Source: Phlebopus portentosus (taxonomy: Eukaryota; Basidiomycota; Agaricomycetes; Boletales; Boletinellaceae). From it: a stretch of 64,000 bases of DNA. The stretch is taken from contig JAYXKI010000008.1 in NCBI GenBank assembly GCA_037892935.1, positions 744,001-808,000 of the forward strand, written 5' to 3'. Below are positions 1 through 12,462 of the stretch, piece by piece. Under the pieces are notes generated by a model. That model searched no databases. It was given only the letters and a program-made list of their open reading frames with translations, and was not told the DNA's origin. The position numbers were made by a program, and so were the translations under genes. How positions within the stretch are numbered: position 1 is the first letter of the stretch; every line of letters starts with the position of its first letter.

Positions 1-1363
1 ATCTTCGAGAGCGCGAGTGTCGATGGTCTGGTCTCCGAACGTGATGATGTCTACGTCTACGGCTCGTGGACCAAAGCGTTCGCTCGGTACTCTGCCAACA
101 GTCTTCTCAATATACTCACAGACCCGGAGAAGGTCGCCTGGAGTAAACGTCGTTTCTATCTAAAAAGCAAGCGGTGTCAACTTGATTGAAAAAAGCTTCC
201 GCAAATCAACCAAGCGTACAAGGCAAGCGCAGTTGACGAAGGGCGGCTGAGCGTCTACATACATCGGCTCCGACTCGTACAGAAACTCGTGTCAACGATC
301 GTTAGCTCTCCTGCAGGTAAATCGGGGATCGCGAGTGATCGTATATTTTCCAGATACCGTAGCGCAAGCTCAATATTCTGAAATCGGTCGCCAAGGTTGG
401 CGCCTAAGGAAAGCGCGGCGAGCGTCTTATTGGATGAGTTTCTGATGCAATAAATTCGGGGTTCTTTTTAGTAGGTATAGGCTCGCGAAGCAGAAAAGTG
501 GTCTCACCGCCTAGACCTGATTTTCAGCAACGGAAAATCCGACAGTGAACGCTTTATTCGGATTTCCGAAGCTTGAGCCATAGTGATGGCTGCCGGCTTG
601 GCTAGACTGACCGTGACTACGAAGGAGGCAGGATCTTCAAGCGTGGCAAAACAATCTTGAGCAATTTGGTGTGCCAGAGCTTCTATGGTCATGTACGCGG
701 AAGCCTCGACAAACTGAATGCACCTCAAGTCAGACAAAGACGATGAGCAACAAAATCAACGAGAGGATATCTCACTTCGGATATTCGTCTTTCAAGCTTT
801 GAAAAGCTGAAATAAAGGTCCCTATGCCCAGTTTTAGCATGGTCCAGTTCAAGGCTAATTAAGACCGGCTGCTTGTCCTTGCGTTCATGCTCGCGAAGTC
901 CAACAATCGCATGGACTGGAAGCTCGGTTATGAGGAAGCTATGCCGCTTTGACACTAATGCATCGTCTCTCCTCCAGACCAATCTGACTCCCGCGCCCTT
1001 CGCCCGCAGAACTAATTTCGGAAACTCGAGCTCGACGACAAACTGACGGATTGGTTGATTGATTTCTCTGAGACAAGAATCCAAGACGCGTTCAGCAAGG
1101 CCGTATGGTGTTTCAGGGACCAAGTCCTGTGAGTTTGACGAACTGCAAGTATCCCGAACTTTCTTGCTGAGACGAGAATAGTCGACCGAGTGAGAAATAT
1201 CATCCAGTCGGCAAGCGCTCTGGAGGTCATGATGGACTTCGATTGAGACAATCACTGGCTGCAGTTCGGCGCGTTGACTGTCACGAGAGTCCTTGGAAGA
1301 CCAAGCAGAACCGCATACAGAGGCGTATAAGTGAAGCCCGTTGACTCGTATTCGATCGTCCAT
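1..1363 (-). CDS. FOL1: Folic acid synthesis protein FOL1 (DHNA + HPPK part), 3' end outside window
   Basis: Multifunctional folate enzyme read on the minus strand from ATG 1363. Exon 1 (1363-776) carries a dihydroneopterin aldolase unit and the start of a second one; a 62 bp intron (775-714; donor GTGAGA, acceptor TTCAG) leads to exon 2, which completes the second unit (MTIEALAHQIA). After another intron the frame opens into hydroxymethyldihydropterin pyrophosphokinase: SLGANLGDRFQNIELALRYL near 370-400, FLYESEPMYVDAQPPFVN near 240-285, and the ATP/pterin motif RFGPRAVDVDII near 40-95. Tandem aldolase units followed by HPPK, and then dihydropteroate synthase, is the known fungal order, so the synthase should lie beyond base 1. 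In fungi the enzyme converts dihydroneopterin to dihydropteroate; mitochondrial location is reported for yeast. No frame break is seen. The exact exon 2/3 junction (about 519-430) is uncertain. Confidence 0.9.
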
Positions 1364-2509
1364 TCTCAGAAAGGCGAGTAAGTTTACACTCTTCAGAGTT
1401 GAAGAAGATAAAAATTAGACTTCGGACATAGCCACGCTGACTAAGATCGGACTTTGAAGTTTGCATTACAATAGTAGCACTGATTACAAGAGTGATGGCG
1501 TTGGGCGTCGGTAACGATTTCAATATCAAGAAGTCAGTTAATTCTCCAATGTTTGTACTACCCAGTTCACATTGGCATTCCCAGATGCCATCGCTACTTG
1601 TGATACCACGGACCCAGTTTACTTACAGCGGATAGTTTGGCCGAGACAACGTATAGTCGGTCAGTTCAATGAGGTTTATTTCCCTACCGAATACATCTGG
1701 TGGCTTGGACGATGACAGTGCTTGGCAACAAAGAAATATATATTCAATATCAGTTCATCTTTACATATAGCATTGAAACATTTGCGTCATTACAGTTGTG
1801 TCCACTACACAATACAGTAGTTTATACATGCGTTCTTATTTTATATTTGAGTGATGTTCTGACTTCAAGTAAACAAGACGCGAATACAATTTTTACAACA
1901 CTATACCCATACAGCAGCCTTATGATGTGCTGTATTGTATAAACATTTGATACCGACAAGAATATCTTGTTCATATATAAACGAATGTTCCAAATATGTG
2001 AAACCGGTTGTATACTTTGATCACCTAGACACACCTTTATAAAGTCCGTAAGCTAAACACCACTTCACGACACGATACCTAACATTTACTTATCAGAACG
2101 AACGTACCAAATTTTGCTATCCACGCTTTCCCGGTTTTCCAGCGAATATTTGTCGTATAGCAAAATGTTAGGTAGTAGACTTTTCCCGATGACAGCGATC
2201 TACACAACATGAAATTTATTCAATAAGTAGTGATTGCATTGTGTTCGTAAATTCAAATTACATACGCGAAACCTCGAAATGACCGGGTAGCCGGATTTCC
2301 CATCCGAATATCCAGCTCAGCCTCTCGCATCGCATCGCGTTCCGGTGGTCCGGTAAAATCGAATCTAAAGTAGGGCGGTACTGTGGTTAGCATCACTGCA
2401 TCAATATGTATCGTGCACAGCAGCCACGCCTTTGATACCATCAACGTGGAGCAATCAGCACACATGAGCATTGATGGTGCCAGGTCAACCATAGACCATC
2501 ATCTCCACA
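1364..2509. other. Intergenic, no gene seen
   Basis: Divergent spacer between FOL1 (minus) and the kinase gene (plus). AT-rich in 1700-2250. Only short open frames without recognisable motifs or convincing splice sites are present. The FOL1 promoter must lie just right of 1363. Confidence 0.5.
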
Positions 2510-4489
2510 ATGGACGTCCCACATACTATCCTCGGCGACCTTTTCGCTGACATTGAGGACGTATATCCAGACTTCGATAGGAAGAAATATTCTGCAAGCT
2601 CAGCCCAAATCAATCAGGTCCCAAGCCGCTTTGCTCAAAGCAACATGATGATATGGGTCCTCTCAGCATACAAATTTCTTACCCGTGCTGTATCGTTGGA
2701 AATAGGAGATGGAGTAAGCCAATCTAAACCTTCCACAAATAGCATTCTGACTTTGTTTCATTCTTACAGTGGTCTGGGAACACTTCTGAGGACCTTCTTA
2801 TCGTGCGGTCAAAGGGGGTAAGGTTTTGATGCGGAAATGATGGAGGTAACTACTGCTAACTAACGGGCGCTCCAGTTTCTCAGGTTTCTCGCTGAACGGA
2901 TCTATTCGCAAAACTTTTGGAAACCAAGACCAATCCATGCCGGAACATTATGGACACCATAAATTCTGCCAGAGGAGATGGCTTCTCGATGTTGAGAGCT
3001 CCGCACAGTAATTTGTTCAAAAGTGCGATGATCAATTTCGAGAATCTTTCGCGCAGAACGTAGGCCGAGACAGAGCTCTAGCTAATTACAAATATTGATT
3101 CTCGTTGCCTTTCTCACAACCTTTCTTTTCGCCAGAAAAGTTCTTGATTACGCCAGGATTATTGACCGTCATCTGGAAATACTCTATCTGACAGGTGATC
3201 CTAGTAAGCAGCGCGTTGTCCGGAATCTAGAAAATGCTATCGATATGGCACAAGATGTAAGTTCTGGTTGGATTGCACAGTCGGCTGCTTACTGCTATCT
3301 TGTGAACAGGTTTTAACCAACAAAGCAGTGGGACTGACCGGCAGGGAAAAAAAGGAGCTAGAACGCCTAATCTACAATGCGGCAAGAAACCAGGGGCTTC
3401 TGCCAAGCAGCTTCTACGTTAGAGACGTGAAGAAACTAACAGATCATCCGTTTGGAGGCGGCAGTTACGGGGACGTTTACAGAGGGAAGATGTGCGACAG
3501 ATTCGTCGCAGTCAAGGTCTCTCGGTTTTGTGGGATCCAGAGACGAAAGAAAAGAGGTATCGGGTGGGCTAGTTTCCTTGCTGACTCATAACATCTTCAT
3601 GGCATTGTCATATTTGTCAGGAGCTTTGCAAGGAGGCGCTTATCTGGAGACCACTTGACCATCCGAATGTTTTACCATTTCTCGGGATTTGCACGGATGG
3701 CTTCCCTTCGGTCGGGCTTGTTTCGCCCTTCATGGATAATGGCGAATTAATGATCTATCTCCGACGAAATCCGGGTGTCGATAGAATCAGTATTGAAAGT
3801 ATCTCATTGCATCTGTTCTGATGTGTTCTGATCTTTCATGATTCAGATGGAACAAATCTGCTCGGGACTTGAGCATCTGCATAACAATAAACCTGAAGTA
3901 ATCCACGGAGATCTCAAATGTGTGAGCAGGTATTCTGCTCGAGTACTTACATGCTTACTGACTCACCTTTCCGTTAATCTCTTAGGGAAACATCCTCGTT
4001 GACGACTCTGGCCGACCACGCATCGCCGACTTTGGCCTTTCCCGAGTTGTTGACGTTGCATCATTGACTGCCAGCACCGGGATTAAAGGGACACTCCGCT
4101 GGCAAGCCCCCGAGCTCGTGCATCCAAACATTTACGGCGGTGACGGTCGAGTAAATGTAAAGACCGACATTTACGCGTATGGAATGACCTGCTTGGAGGT
4201 CCGTGACCGAGTCTCTTTCTCCGGTTTCGTTTTGAGAACGCTCCAATCACAGATTTTCTTGGAGAAAACGCCGTTCCAGGAGCTCAATGATTGGGAGGTC
4301 ATAACAATGGCACGCAATGGCTCTGCACTGGATCGCGCACTCGAGATAACGGAAAGGAGCCACTGGATACACCCCATTTTGGAGTGTTGCTGTCCCGCAG
4401 AGGCGGACTACCGATTTCGGGCCGAAGACGTAATCATGAATGTCTTCTGGTCACCGTTGTATTTGGAAATTCGAGCAGGACCGGTGTGA
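2510..4489 (+). CDS. Protein kinase, TKL-like, multi-exon
   Basis: Serine/threonine (TKL-type) kinase from ATG 2510. The N-terminal 200 or so residues are not recognised. The catalytic domain begins near 3420: glycine loop GGGSYGDVYRG (about 3456-3488), VAVK lysine (about 3507), ELCKEAL alpha-C glutamate after an intron (3621 on), HGDLK catalytic loop (about 3906), ADFGLS (about 4027), GTLRWQAPE activation/APE motif (about 4090) and TDIYAYGMTCLE (about 4165-4195). The usual HRD arginine is Gly here, common in the expanded agaricomycete TKL kinases. At least five introns split it; the stop is at 4487. Between VAVK and ELCKEAL the expected reading (ending SRDERKE) is one base out of frame with VAVK, at a TTTT run near 3525. 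Either there is a one-base excess, or a donor at 3511 (AAG|GTCTCT) shortens the protein. The substrate is unknown. Confidence 0.8.
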
Positions 4490-4769
4490 CATTCGTGGAA
4501 TGAGCTGAGATATCATTGTGTGTTCAATCAATCGAATCTTCTTTTTCACGAACGCTTAGTATTTAGAGCCAATTACCCAATAGTAAAAGTACCACCGACA
4601 GTCAGTTCATGTAACTATTCTATGAGAATGAAACTGTTAAGTGAGCACACCGCGGGACGCTGGTGAGTAAGGTCCAGCATAGAAGTCGCAATCATCGGCA
4701 CTCACAATAAAGTAAGAAATAAGTTAATCGCTAGAATAAGAGATGTCTTGACTTGCATTTCGGTTCGTT

Positions 4770-6364
4770 TCAACATATTCCAATAGCCTGACCAGCCTCG
4801 TCCAAAAGAATGATTTTCGCTCCTTGAAGAGGCCTGAACTTGATCTTCTCAGGAGGTGTAGAAGTAGTATTCGATGGAGTCCGAGTTTGTCGAGGTGATG
4901 TAGTTACTCTGGACGCTATGCTCGTAGCAGGAACTTGCACCTCCGTCCTCCACGCATCAAGCACCGAGCGAACGTACATCGCGAATCGCACGTCGTGATA
5001 CAGCTTCACGTAGGTGCATTGTTCAAGAAGCCTCATCGGCATGTATGACTGAGCCGGTCGCTGAAAGATGCCCATCTTCGTGAGCATCTGTTCATAGTTC
5101 GTAGTCAAGGTGAAGATTACCTTAGGTTCGTCCGCTGATGCCACGTGGAAGGATAGAGAAATCGCTCCCAGGGTAGCTTGCTTACGAATTTCGAGAAGGT
5201 CGGACCAAAATCTGTTGATCACGAGGGGTGTCCAAGTGATTGAGAACGATGCTGTGGGAACCCGGCGTGTCTGAATACTAGAGACGGCTAGGTTGTCCAC
5301 TACTCGCCCAGGCGAAGATTCTTTCCATGGGAGTTTACCAGTGACAGGAATAACCCAAGCACTACGAGCATAAGGATCTTTCAGGTGCCTTTCCATTTTA
5401 TCCGGAGTAAAAGGCACGATAGGGATGAAAGGAGCTTTGGAAAACGGCGGGAAACGTTTGGTTATGTCTAAATTCGGACGTTGGTCTGCGCCGACGGGCG
5501 AATAAGGATGATGGTGCGGATGTGGTATCAGATCATACACCAAGAATGTTGTATTGCCAACCGGCTGCCGCTTCTTTTTCCTCTCTTCCTCTTCCTCGTT
5601 CGCTTCGTCTGCAACGTTGTGATCACGCTTCCTCTTGCCCTTGTTGTTCTGCTCCTCATTGCTGCATGATTGAGTCTTCTTGGGCAAGCTCCCTTGGTCA
5701 AGTAGATATGAGAAGTCTGTCCCCTCAAACTCCTTAAGCATTTGAACCACAGGCATTTCTCGGGAATCTGATACGTCACTGGTAAGCCATTGCTTTGGTG
5801 CATCAACAAGACCAGATTTTCTTGAATTCCGCCTGAGAGAGGGGCACGAAGGTGGAGTTTTTGACAGAACAAGCCTTTCTCCTAGATTAAATGCTTCGTC
5901 ACATCTTCAGTTCATGATATCGATCAAGACAACTAATTGAACACACATGGATCAGATGACGAACAAACCGTACGCCACCTATGGCGAGTTTCGACAGCAG
6001 AAACAAGGTTGCGACCTCTTGACAGGAGCTCCTCATTAGATAGAGGCTTGTTCTTCCTGATATTCTCGATTACGGGTGCATAGTGATGGACGACGAGCGA
6101 GCTTCTGCCGGAGGTCATTGGGTGACTATAACATGACCAGCTTGATCTGTCGTCACCGTCAAGGGACAGAGACAACAGATCGTGGCTTGTAAGTGAGTCT
6201 CTATGATCAAGTTGTGATGATCTTGTCTCGTTAGGGTCGATCGCTGATCATCCTGATTTCCTTTCTTGGTTTCAGACTGATCAACACGTGTGTGCGTTAA
6301 AACGCGTAGGCGTCTTGCTCGTCGACTGCCACGATGGCACACCGAGCGCAACGTCGGTGAACAT
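4770..6364 (-). CDS. Hypothetical, probably nuclear protein
   Basis: No family recognised. The main exon ends at stop 4770 and is open well upstream of the Met at 5756: the same frame continues through LVDAPKQWLTSDVSDSRE and DEAFNLGERLVLSKTPP to about 5910, where an acceptor (CTGAAG) precedes it. An upstream exon at about 6120-5990 reads SLVVHHYAPVIENIRK and RGRNLVSAVETRHRWR. A further 5' exon may start at ATG 6364 (MFTDVALGVPSWQ). The main exon has two basic stretches near 5630-5560 (KGKRKRDH; RKKKR after a glutamate run) that look like nuclear localisation signals, and a Thr/Ser/Pro-rich segment near the C-terminus. Upstream exon edges are tentative. It lies tail to tail with the kinase gene. 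Confidence 0.55.
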
Positions 6365-6589
6365 CCGTACCACTCAGTCTGAACAGGATTTGACTTTCAA
6401 GCAAGGTACGGCTTTTTGACTGTATTTCTGGGTTGTTTTCCTCCAGATTTAACCGAATATCTCACCAGTTGTGTCCATCAAATCAAAACCACTGCATGAT
6501 TCTGCGTCAGGCTACGACACCGCTCTTTTGTTCAGTACATCCTATAAAATACGACTCGGACGAGAATACGATCTTTACAGAACCAAACA

Positions 6590-8246
6590 ATGAACGATCC
6601 TTCACGCTCTTCGAACGTCTCTAGCCGCGCAAAGAGACCCGTAAGGGCTCTTCCTGCCCTTCCTTCTGGTCAAGAACCAAGCAGGGATCTCCCCCATGTG
6701 TCTCACCTTGTCAAGGACGATATCCATGAACCGTTTCAACTACTAGATACAAGTCCGTTAAAGTGAGTGTAGCACATTTTCTCTGTTTTCTTTTGAGATT
6801 GTTCGCTTCTCTCTACAGTATACTTTTCTGCTACACTTACACTTCCTTTTGCCAATCTAAACACACACACACACACAAACACACACACACCCCAACTTCC
6901 TATTGCTATGTGCTCGAAAGAAGAGTATGTGCCTACCAGATTTTGTTCATCTGTACCTTGTCGTTATCTCCGTTTAATGATCGACGGCTAATCATCTTCC
7001 ATTCCTTACAAGCTTAATCTGTCAATATCACAATGTAAAACACGTCTCTTTGGAAGAAGGCGTACCGCCTCCATTCAAATTCGATGTCCCAGTCCTACAT
7101 GGTGCAATCGAGAATTCAAATGCACTTCTACCAACTCATGTACTTGCCGTTTACGATCAAGACACCTCGTCTGCAAGGACCGGACCAATGCTTTCTCCGC
7201 TCTATGCTGGCCCCTCTTCCGGACGGTCCTCGCTTCCGGCGACAGCACTTTTGATACCAGTGAATGTAAATTTATGGGCATCGCATTTTACAACCGCGCT
7301 ATCAGCGGATCCTTCGCCTTCATCTTCCTCCATACCAGCCATTGATGCCATGCGTCGACGGTCACGGACAGATTCAGTAGGTTCGGAATCTTCTCAGATG
7401 ACGAGCAGAGCTTCGTTCTCACGGAGCCGTCCAAGCTCAGTGCTCTCCCTTCCGGTACATGTCGTGCGTGTGCCCTCGGCAAAGGCGCTCCCTTTACTCT
7501 TACTCTCCAGCCTGGGAATCCTACCCCACAATCATGTCCTCCCCGCACTTCTTCCGCGAAAAGTGCTAACCGAGCTTCCTGCCCCACCTAGTATTTTGGT
7601 TCAGGCTCTTCTAAACTGGTTATACCCGAATTTTGAGGGACAAGAAAGAAGAGGCCTCGACGCCATTGCAGGCTATTCTCCGTTTTTCAGGACATCACCG
7701 ATGCCTCGGAGCTTGTCGATCCCGCGGAGTCCTCGCTTACCGCCCTCGCCTTTGCTTTCACCCTCTTTCAGCCCGGATTCGGACGCACGCAAGCGCCTTT
7801 CCACCGCATCGGCTTCTTCCTTACTCTCCACGGGTTCGAGTATTTCTTCCTTCCCTTCGTCGGGTTCGCCCGCTTGGCCTCGAAGGAGCTCAGCTTCATC
7901 ATCGGAACCAGTCTGCGTGCTTGCTGACCCGACGATTCGCGATGACCCGGACCTACGTCTGCTCCTCCTTGCTCAACAGAATTTTGGTCTCTGGGCGAAT
8001 GCACTCGCCCTCGGAGCGCGTGATCCGGCAGTCGTACGCCTCGTCGAGCTCGCATGGTCCATCGCTTCTGAAGCACGACGCATGCGGTTCGGGATCGGAG
8101 ACCGCAGTCCCACTCCCGAAATTACTTCCGACGTTGGTCTGGGAGGACGAAGCCCCCACAGCTCCTTAAGGAGCCGACAAGGACACAGTCACACTCGACC
8201 ATCCATACCCTTCTTGGATGCGCCACCGAAATCGTCCTCAAGATGA
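6590..8246 (+). CDS. Clp1-like protein (tentative), two exons
   Basis: Exon 1 6590-6762 (starts MNDPSRSSNVSSRAKRP), intron 6763-7012 (donor GTGAGT, acceptor TTACAAG), exon 2 7013-8246; phases agree and give 468 residues. The protein is Ser/Pro-rich with spaced hydrophobic blocks: VNLWASHFTTAL, LPVHVVRVPSAKALPLLLL, LPRKVLTELPAPP, and near the C-terminus RDDPDLRLLLLAQQNFGLW, ANALALGARDPAVVRLVELA. That block order resembles the basidiomycete Clp1 family, whose founding member (Coprinopsis) is needed for clamp formation and sexual development. The family match is from memory of its layout, not a search. No enzyme motif or signal peptide is visible. The 250 bp intron is long for this locus and contains a CA microsatellite. 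Confidence 0.6.
6860..6891 (+). repeat. (CA)n microsatellite in intron
   Basis: Run of CA dinucleotides with one AA interruption inside the single intron of the Clp1-like gene. Confidence 0.9.
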
Positions 8247-8860
8247 AACGAATACCAAAAGGCTCAATTTGAGCTACCTGATTTTCTTTCTATAAAAGGA
8301 ATAATCAGCTTTCGTGTTTACGATTGCTCACCGAGAATTAATGACCCCTCAACGCTCCTGCTGGACGAACGAACTCCCGCATTCTTTTTGCTTGCTATTT
8401 CTCACGAACTCTTCTCATTCGTTCCCTCACTTTCTCTACTAGATTAATAATACCTAATCGCCATCTGAACGATCACGTCTTTCGCCCTCTTGCTCTCAGC
8501 TTTTGTAATATCAGGCCTACGCCTGTTAGCGTTCTTTTTTGCATTTTTGAACTCGTTTTTGCTTTACTATCATCTACTTTATGGACATGATCTATAATTT
8601 CCTGTTTAATCATTCTTTCGTACACTATAGAATGCTTAATTGCCTCCGTTTATTCTAAATAATCAGACTAATACAACCAAAGAGCCCACGTGTGCCTTTT
8701 CTGCATATCCTTTTGAGCCCATGACGTCTAGACATACGAATAAAAGTTCAAACAAGGTGACGCTCAAGTAATAATCAAGCAAGTCAAACAACGAATAATA
8801 TAGCTGACGAAAACTTCGCGAAAGAGAGAAAACGAAGAGAAAAACCAATGCAGCAAATCC
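8247..8860. other. Convergent intergenic spacer
   Basis: T-rich spacer between the 3' ends of two convergent genes (stop 8246 plus, stop 8861 minus). It should hold both 3' UTRs; no gene is seen. Confidence 0.6.
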
Positions 8861-11810
8861 TCATTCCAACAATCCATTAGCAGTCGAAACGAGCTTTTTA
8901 TAAATAGCATCCAGATCTGGACTATCTTTTGTCAAAACTTGATCAATAGGTGAAGACATCAGCGCCTTATTCAAATTGTTCGCGTAAGACGCAGATGCGG
9001 GAAGAGCTGGGATCGCGCAGGCAGGCGGCGCGGATGGGGGCTTTACATATTCCTCCGCAGGACGATAAAGGCTATGAGCGCCTCCAGGGTGCCATTCTCC
9101 TGCCATTCTCTTTTGACGCGAGTTTCGTCCCGCTCCGCGCCCGACGCCAGCCGACTTCACTTCTACCGATGCGACTGAAGGTGCAACGCAGTCGGTTACG
9201 CTGGGCTCAGTTGCGAGCGATAGGCCGGATGCAGCAGTAGGTGCAGCTGTGAGAGCAGGTACGGAAGTGCTGCTACACCTAGCGGAGGACATGATCGTGC
9301 TTGCAATGCTAGGAAGTTTGAGCGGTTCAGGCAGTGGGAAGTCCAGCCCGAGACCGAGACCGCTAATGTCCGGAGTGACATCCCGTGGTGTGGATGGAAT
9401 GGGAGAGGGCAAAGTCGCTGCAACTTTGTGCAAATCTGGCATCGTCTTCGAGCGACGGAGGTCCACATTCTTCAGCATTTTTTGCGGCTGTGGACACGGG
9501 CTGAGGTCAATGCTTGCTCTCACATCCCTCGAAATATCAGGCGAGGTGAGCACATTGCGACGTCCAGCTCGGGCGAGCATGTCCACGGCGACAGACATAT
9601 CAACTTCTTCATCTTTTATGGATATATCGGAGAGGAAGCTTTGCATAGATGCGATACGAACGAGCCTACGCGATCCCCATCCTTCCTGCGAGGAGTTCTG
9701 ATCATTGTGAGCGATAAGTTTCCGGAGTGCTTTGATTTCCCTCTCGTTGCGATGCGCCTCCTTCTGTAAGATCGAGATCTGACTCTCGAGTTGTATCTTC
9801 TCGTTCTGATGGCGTTGTATAATTTGAAGAAGATGGCCGGCAAGCTTGTCGAAACGCGCGTTTTGAGTGTCCAGTGCACGTTGGAGCCGAGAAGCGACCG
9901 CGGGACTGCTTGTATGGTTAGATTCTGTTGCCAACCTTTTCTTGTCCCTGCCATCAGCATCGTGCGGAGACCCTTGACGTACCGAAACAGATCTCTCAGA
10001 AATGCGATCAAGGCGGTCTACCTCGCGGGACTGAGAGCCTAGACTATGAAGGTAAACCGACCTTGAATACTGCGTAGCGCGCGTTTGAGCATGTGGATGA
10101 TTACCCGCATACTTTCCGTCTGTAGCAAGGGGATCGGGTTCACATTTGCCTTCCCGTGCCTGTACTCGACCAGGAGAAGCAGCAGAAAATGAGCAGTCCT
10201 TATCACCGACCGATGCTGAGATCAGCGCAGAAAGTGGACTCTGGGCTTCCAGTGCAAACTCTTTCCCAGTATTCTCCTTTATTTTCGGGAATTTAAACGA
10301 AAGGTCGAAGTCATCAGTAGAATTCAACAGCGCAGGAAGGTCCGAAGAGCTGTTAAAAGAGACACTTTCGTTCTGAGGCTTGCGACCTGGAAAAACACCT
10401 GAATTTCCAATACGACGAGAGCTCTCATAACTATCGTCGTAATAAGAAGAGTCGCTATCGCCGACCTCGACTCCAAGTTCAGCTTCCAGCATATTGGCGA
10501 CAGAGATAGTCACTTTCTCAGTTCCAATGCGAACGTGCGAAGTTCTAGGCCTTGCAGCGGGAGATTCGGTTGCAGATGAAGCAGATATAGAATCTTTCAT
10601 TGATCCAGGAGAAGCCCTTTGATTATGAGCGCTGATCGAGTGCCTTCTAGGGGTCCTGAGCGCCATTTCTGGGGAAAGAGAAGCCGGATTCGCGACAGTT
10701 GTCGGACTTGACGTGTGCTTTGCAGCTGCATGCGTTGCGTTCGTTTGCTTGGTAGAACTATGACTGGGAGACCGCGAAACTCTTGTACCGGGGAAGAGAG
10801 GGCTTTGTTTTTGGCTAGGTAAAGTAAATTCTGAACGAGATGTACCGTTAGGAGAATCGAGCAGGGAGCTATTTGGAGAAGCAAAGCTAAGATTCGGAGG
10901 TGTCGGAGCAACACGAGGAAAAATGAAGAAATCTTTATCGTCACCAAGGCTCTGTCTATTCGCAGGATGCATTGGGCGGATAATTTCTTTCCGTTGAGAA
11001 GACACAGAAGCGAGTTGCTGCTTTTCCGCACTTTTGAAGAATCCACGAGACTTTGGGGTTGACTTAAGATCCGCAGAAGAATACCGAGCAGACAATGAAG
11101 GGCGAGAACTAATACGAGACAGAAAGGACGTCTTTCCAGGTTTCTCAGAGGCAAGTTTGTTTTGAGATAGTGATAGTCTGTCAGGTGTTGAGTTCTGAGT
11201 GCTACAAGAAGGGAACATAGTGTGTCGCGCTTCAGGTTGCCGAGCCTTGTTCGGAGTCGCGTATTCGGACCCTAAGCCGAGCCTAAAAGGAGAGGTTTCA
11301 AATGTAGGGAGCTCAAGGTTGCTTGTAGAACGAGAGCCGGCTGAGTGTGACGAGTGGACATTAGCCATTGGCAGTAACTTCATTAGCGAGGGAAGACATA
11401 CCAGCTCCAAACGACATCTGAGCTAGACGTGCAGCCGTCCTTAGTCATAAGCAAGTAATTTTAGACCTTCCATTTCAAGAACTAACTCGAGGCACCCACT
11501 CATTAGCCAGCTGAGAAACCGTCTTATTGTGACGACGTCCACCGCCGGCGGCACTCTCAAGCAAACCAACTTCTTCCGAAACAGCGCTCGGTCGCAATGT
11601 CGCCAGAGACTTGCGCCGTTTACCCAGAAAAGGAAGGATGCGCATTTTGCTCCCGCTACGCGCGTGGGTGGAGTTGTTCGCTCGCGAGGCGTCGCCGTGG
11701 TTGCATGCTCCAGTGGCAAACGACGCTGATGCATGTTTGTTGCCTGCCTCCTTCGCGTCTTTGCCTCGCGAGGGCTTTGAGGACAATCGATTATAGAATG
11801 AGAAAGACAT
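8861..11810 (-). CDS. Large disordered protein with central coiled coil
   Basis: Two exons: 11810-11487 (108 codons, starts MSFSFYNRLSSKPSRGKD) and 11422-8861, joined across a 64 bp intron (donor GTTAGT, acceptor CTAG), both phase 0, giving 961 residues. Most is low-complexity Ser/Pro-rich sequence expected to be disordered, with many SP/TP dipeptides suggesting phosphorylation. A heptad-like segment at about residues 620-685 (RLQRALDTQNARFDKLAGHL, then IQLESQISILQKEAHRN) is a strong coiled-coil candidate. The C-terminal tail (SPDLDAIYKKLVSTANGLLE) looks like a short conserved helix. Basic clusters occur near the N-terminus (LGKRRKS). No enzymatic domain is seen and function is unknown; a scaffold or cytoskeletal/polarity role would be a guess. 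Confidence 0.7.
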
Positions 11811-12072
11811 GATTATTTTAGCACCGCTGGAGCTGTGGTGGTGGTGGTGTGACGGGAAGGTTGAAAGTCGCTAAATTTGGATAAGTTGTCCGTTGGGTCA
11901 AACATAGGCAAATATGCATGTGTCTCAGCACTCAACAAAATATTATTGCTGAGTGTCTCTTCACAAGTATGGCATTGATGCTGGAATGGAAAAACTAATA
12001 GTAAAGATTATATTATTTGATAATTTTATAAAGGAAGGAAATAAAGAAAAATGAAACTGTTCAAATGCCCAA

Positions 12073-12154
12073 AGGTCCTGCCCGGAATCGAACCGGGGTT
12101 GCAGGAATACAATAGAGTCAGAATCCTGAGTGCTAACCCCTACACCACAGAACC
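12073..12154 (-). tRNA. tRNA-Gln (CTG), with about 10-nt intron
   Basis: Read on the minus strand. Acceptor stem GGTTCTG/CAGGACC, D-arm containing GTGTAGGGGTTAGCA, anticodon stem CAGGA/TCCTG, loop starting TTCTGA with CTG at positions 34-36, and T-arm CCCGG-TTCGATT-CCGGG. About ten extra bases follow A37, at the canonical tRNA intron site. The non-templated CCA is absent, as expected for a eukaryote. Confidence 0.9.
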
Positions 12155-12462
12155 AACTAATATAGTTGTTAACCACAGAATTAACAATATCCTCAGTGGC
12201 AAGGTTTATCATAATGTAGCGCACGATGTACTATGCCATATGTCAAATTTGTACTTGCATTTGCTTCAATCAAACCGCGTTCTACCCATTTAGGGTGAAC
12301 AAAGGGTCGTTTTTGGCAGGTATCCGCAATGCACTCCCGAGCAAACTGTTTTCTGTGATGCTATAAAATGTTGACCAATGGATCCTTGACTGGCCATTAT
12401 CAACAGCTCCCTCGACGTCGTCGCTTGTTTTCAAACGCAACATTCGCGAATTTTCAGCCAGA

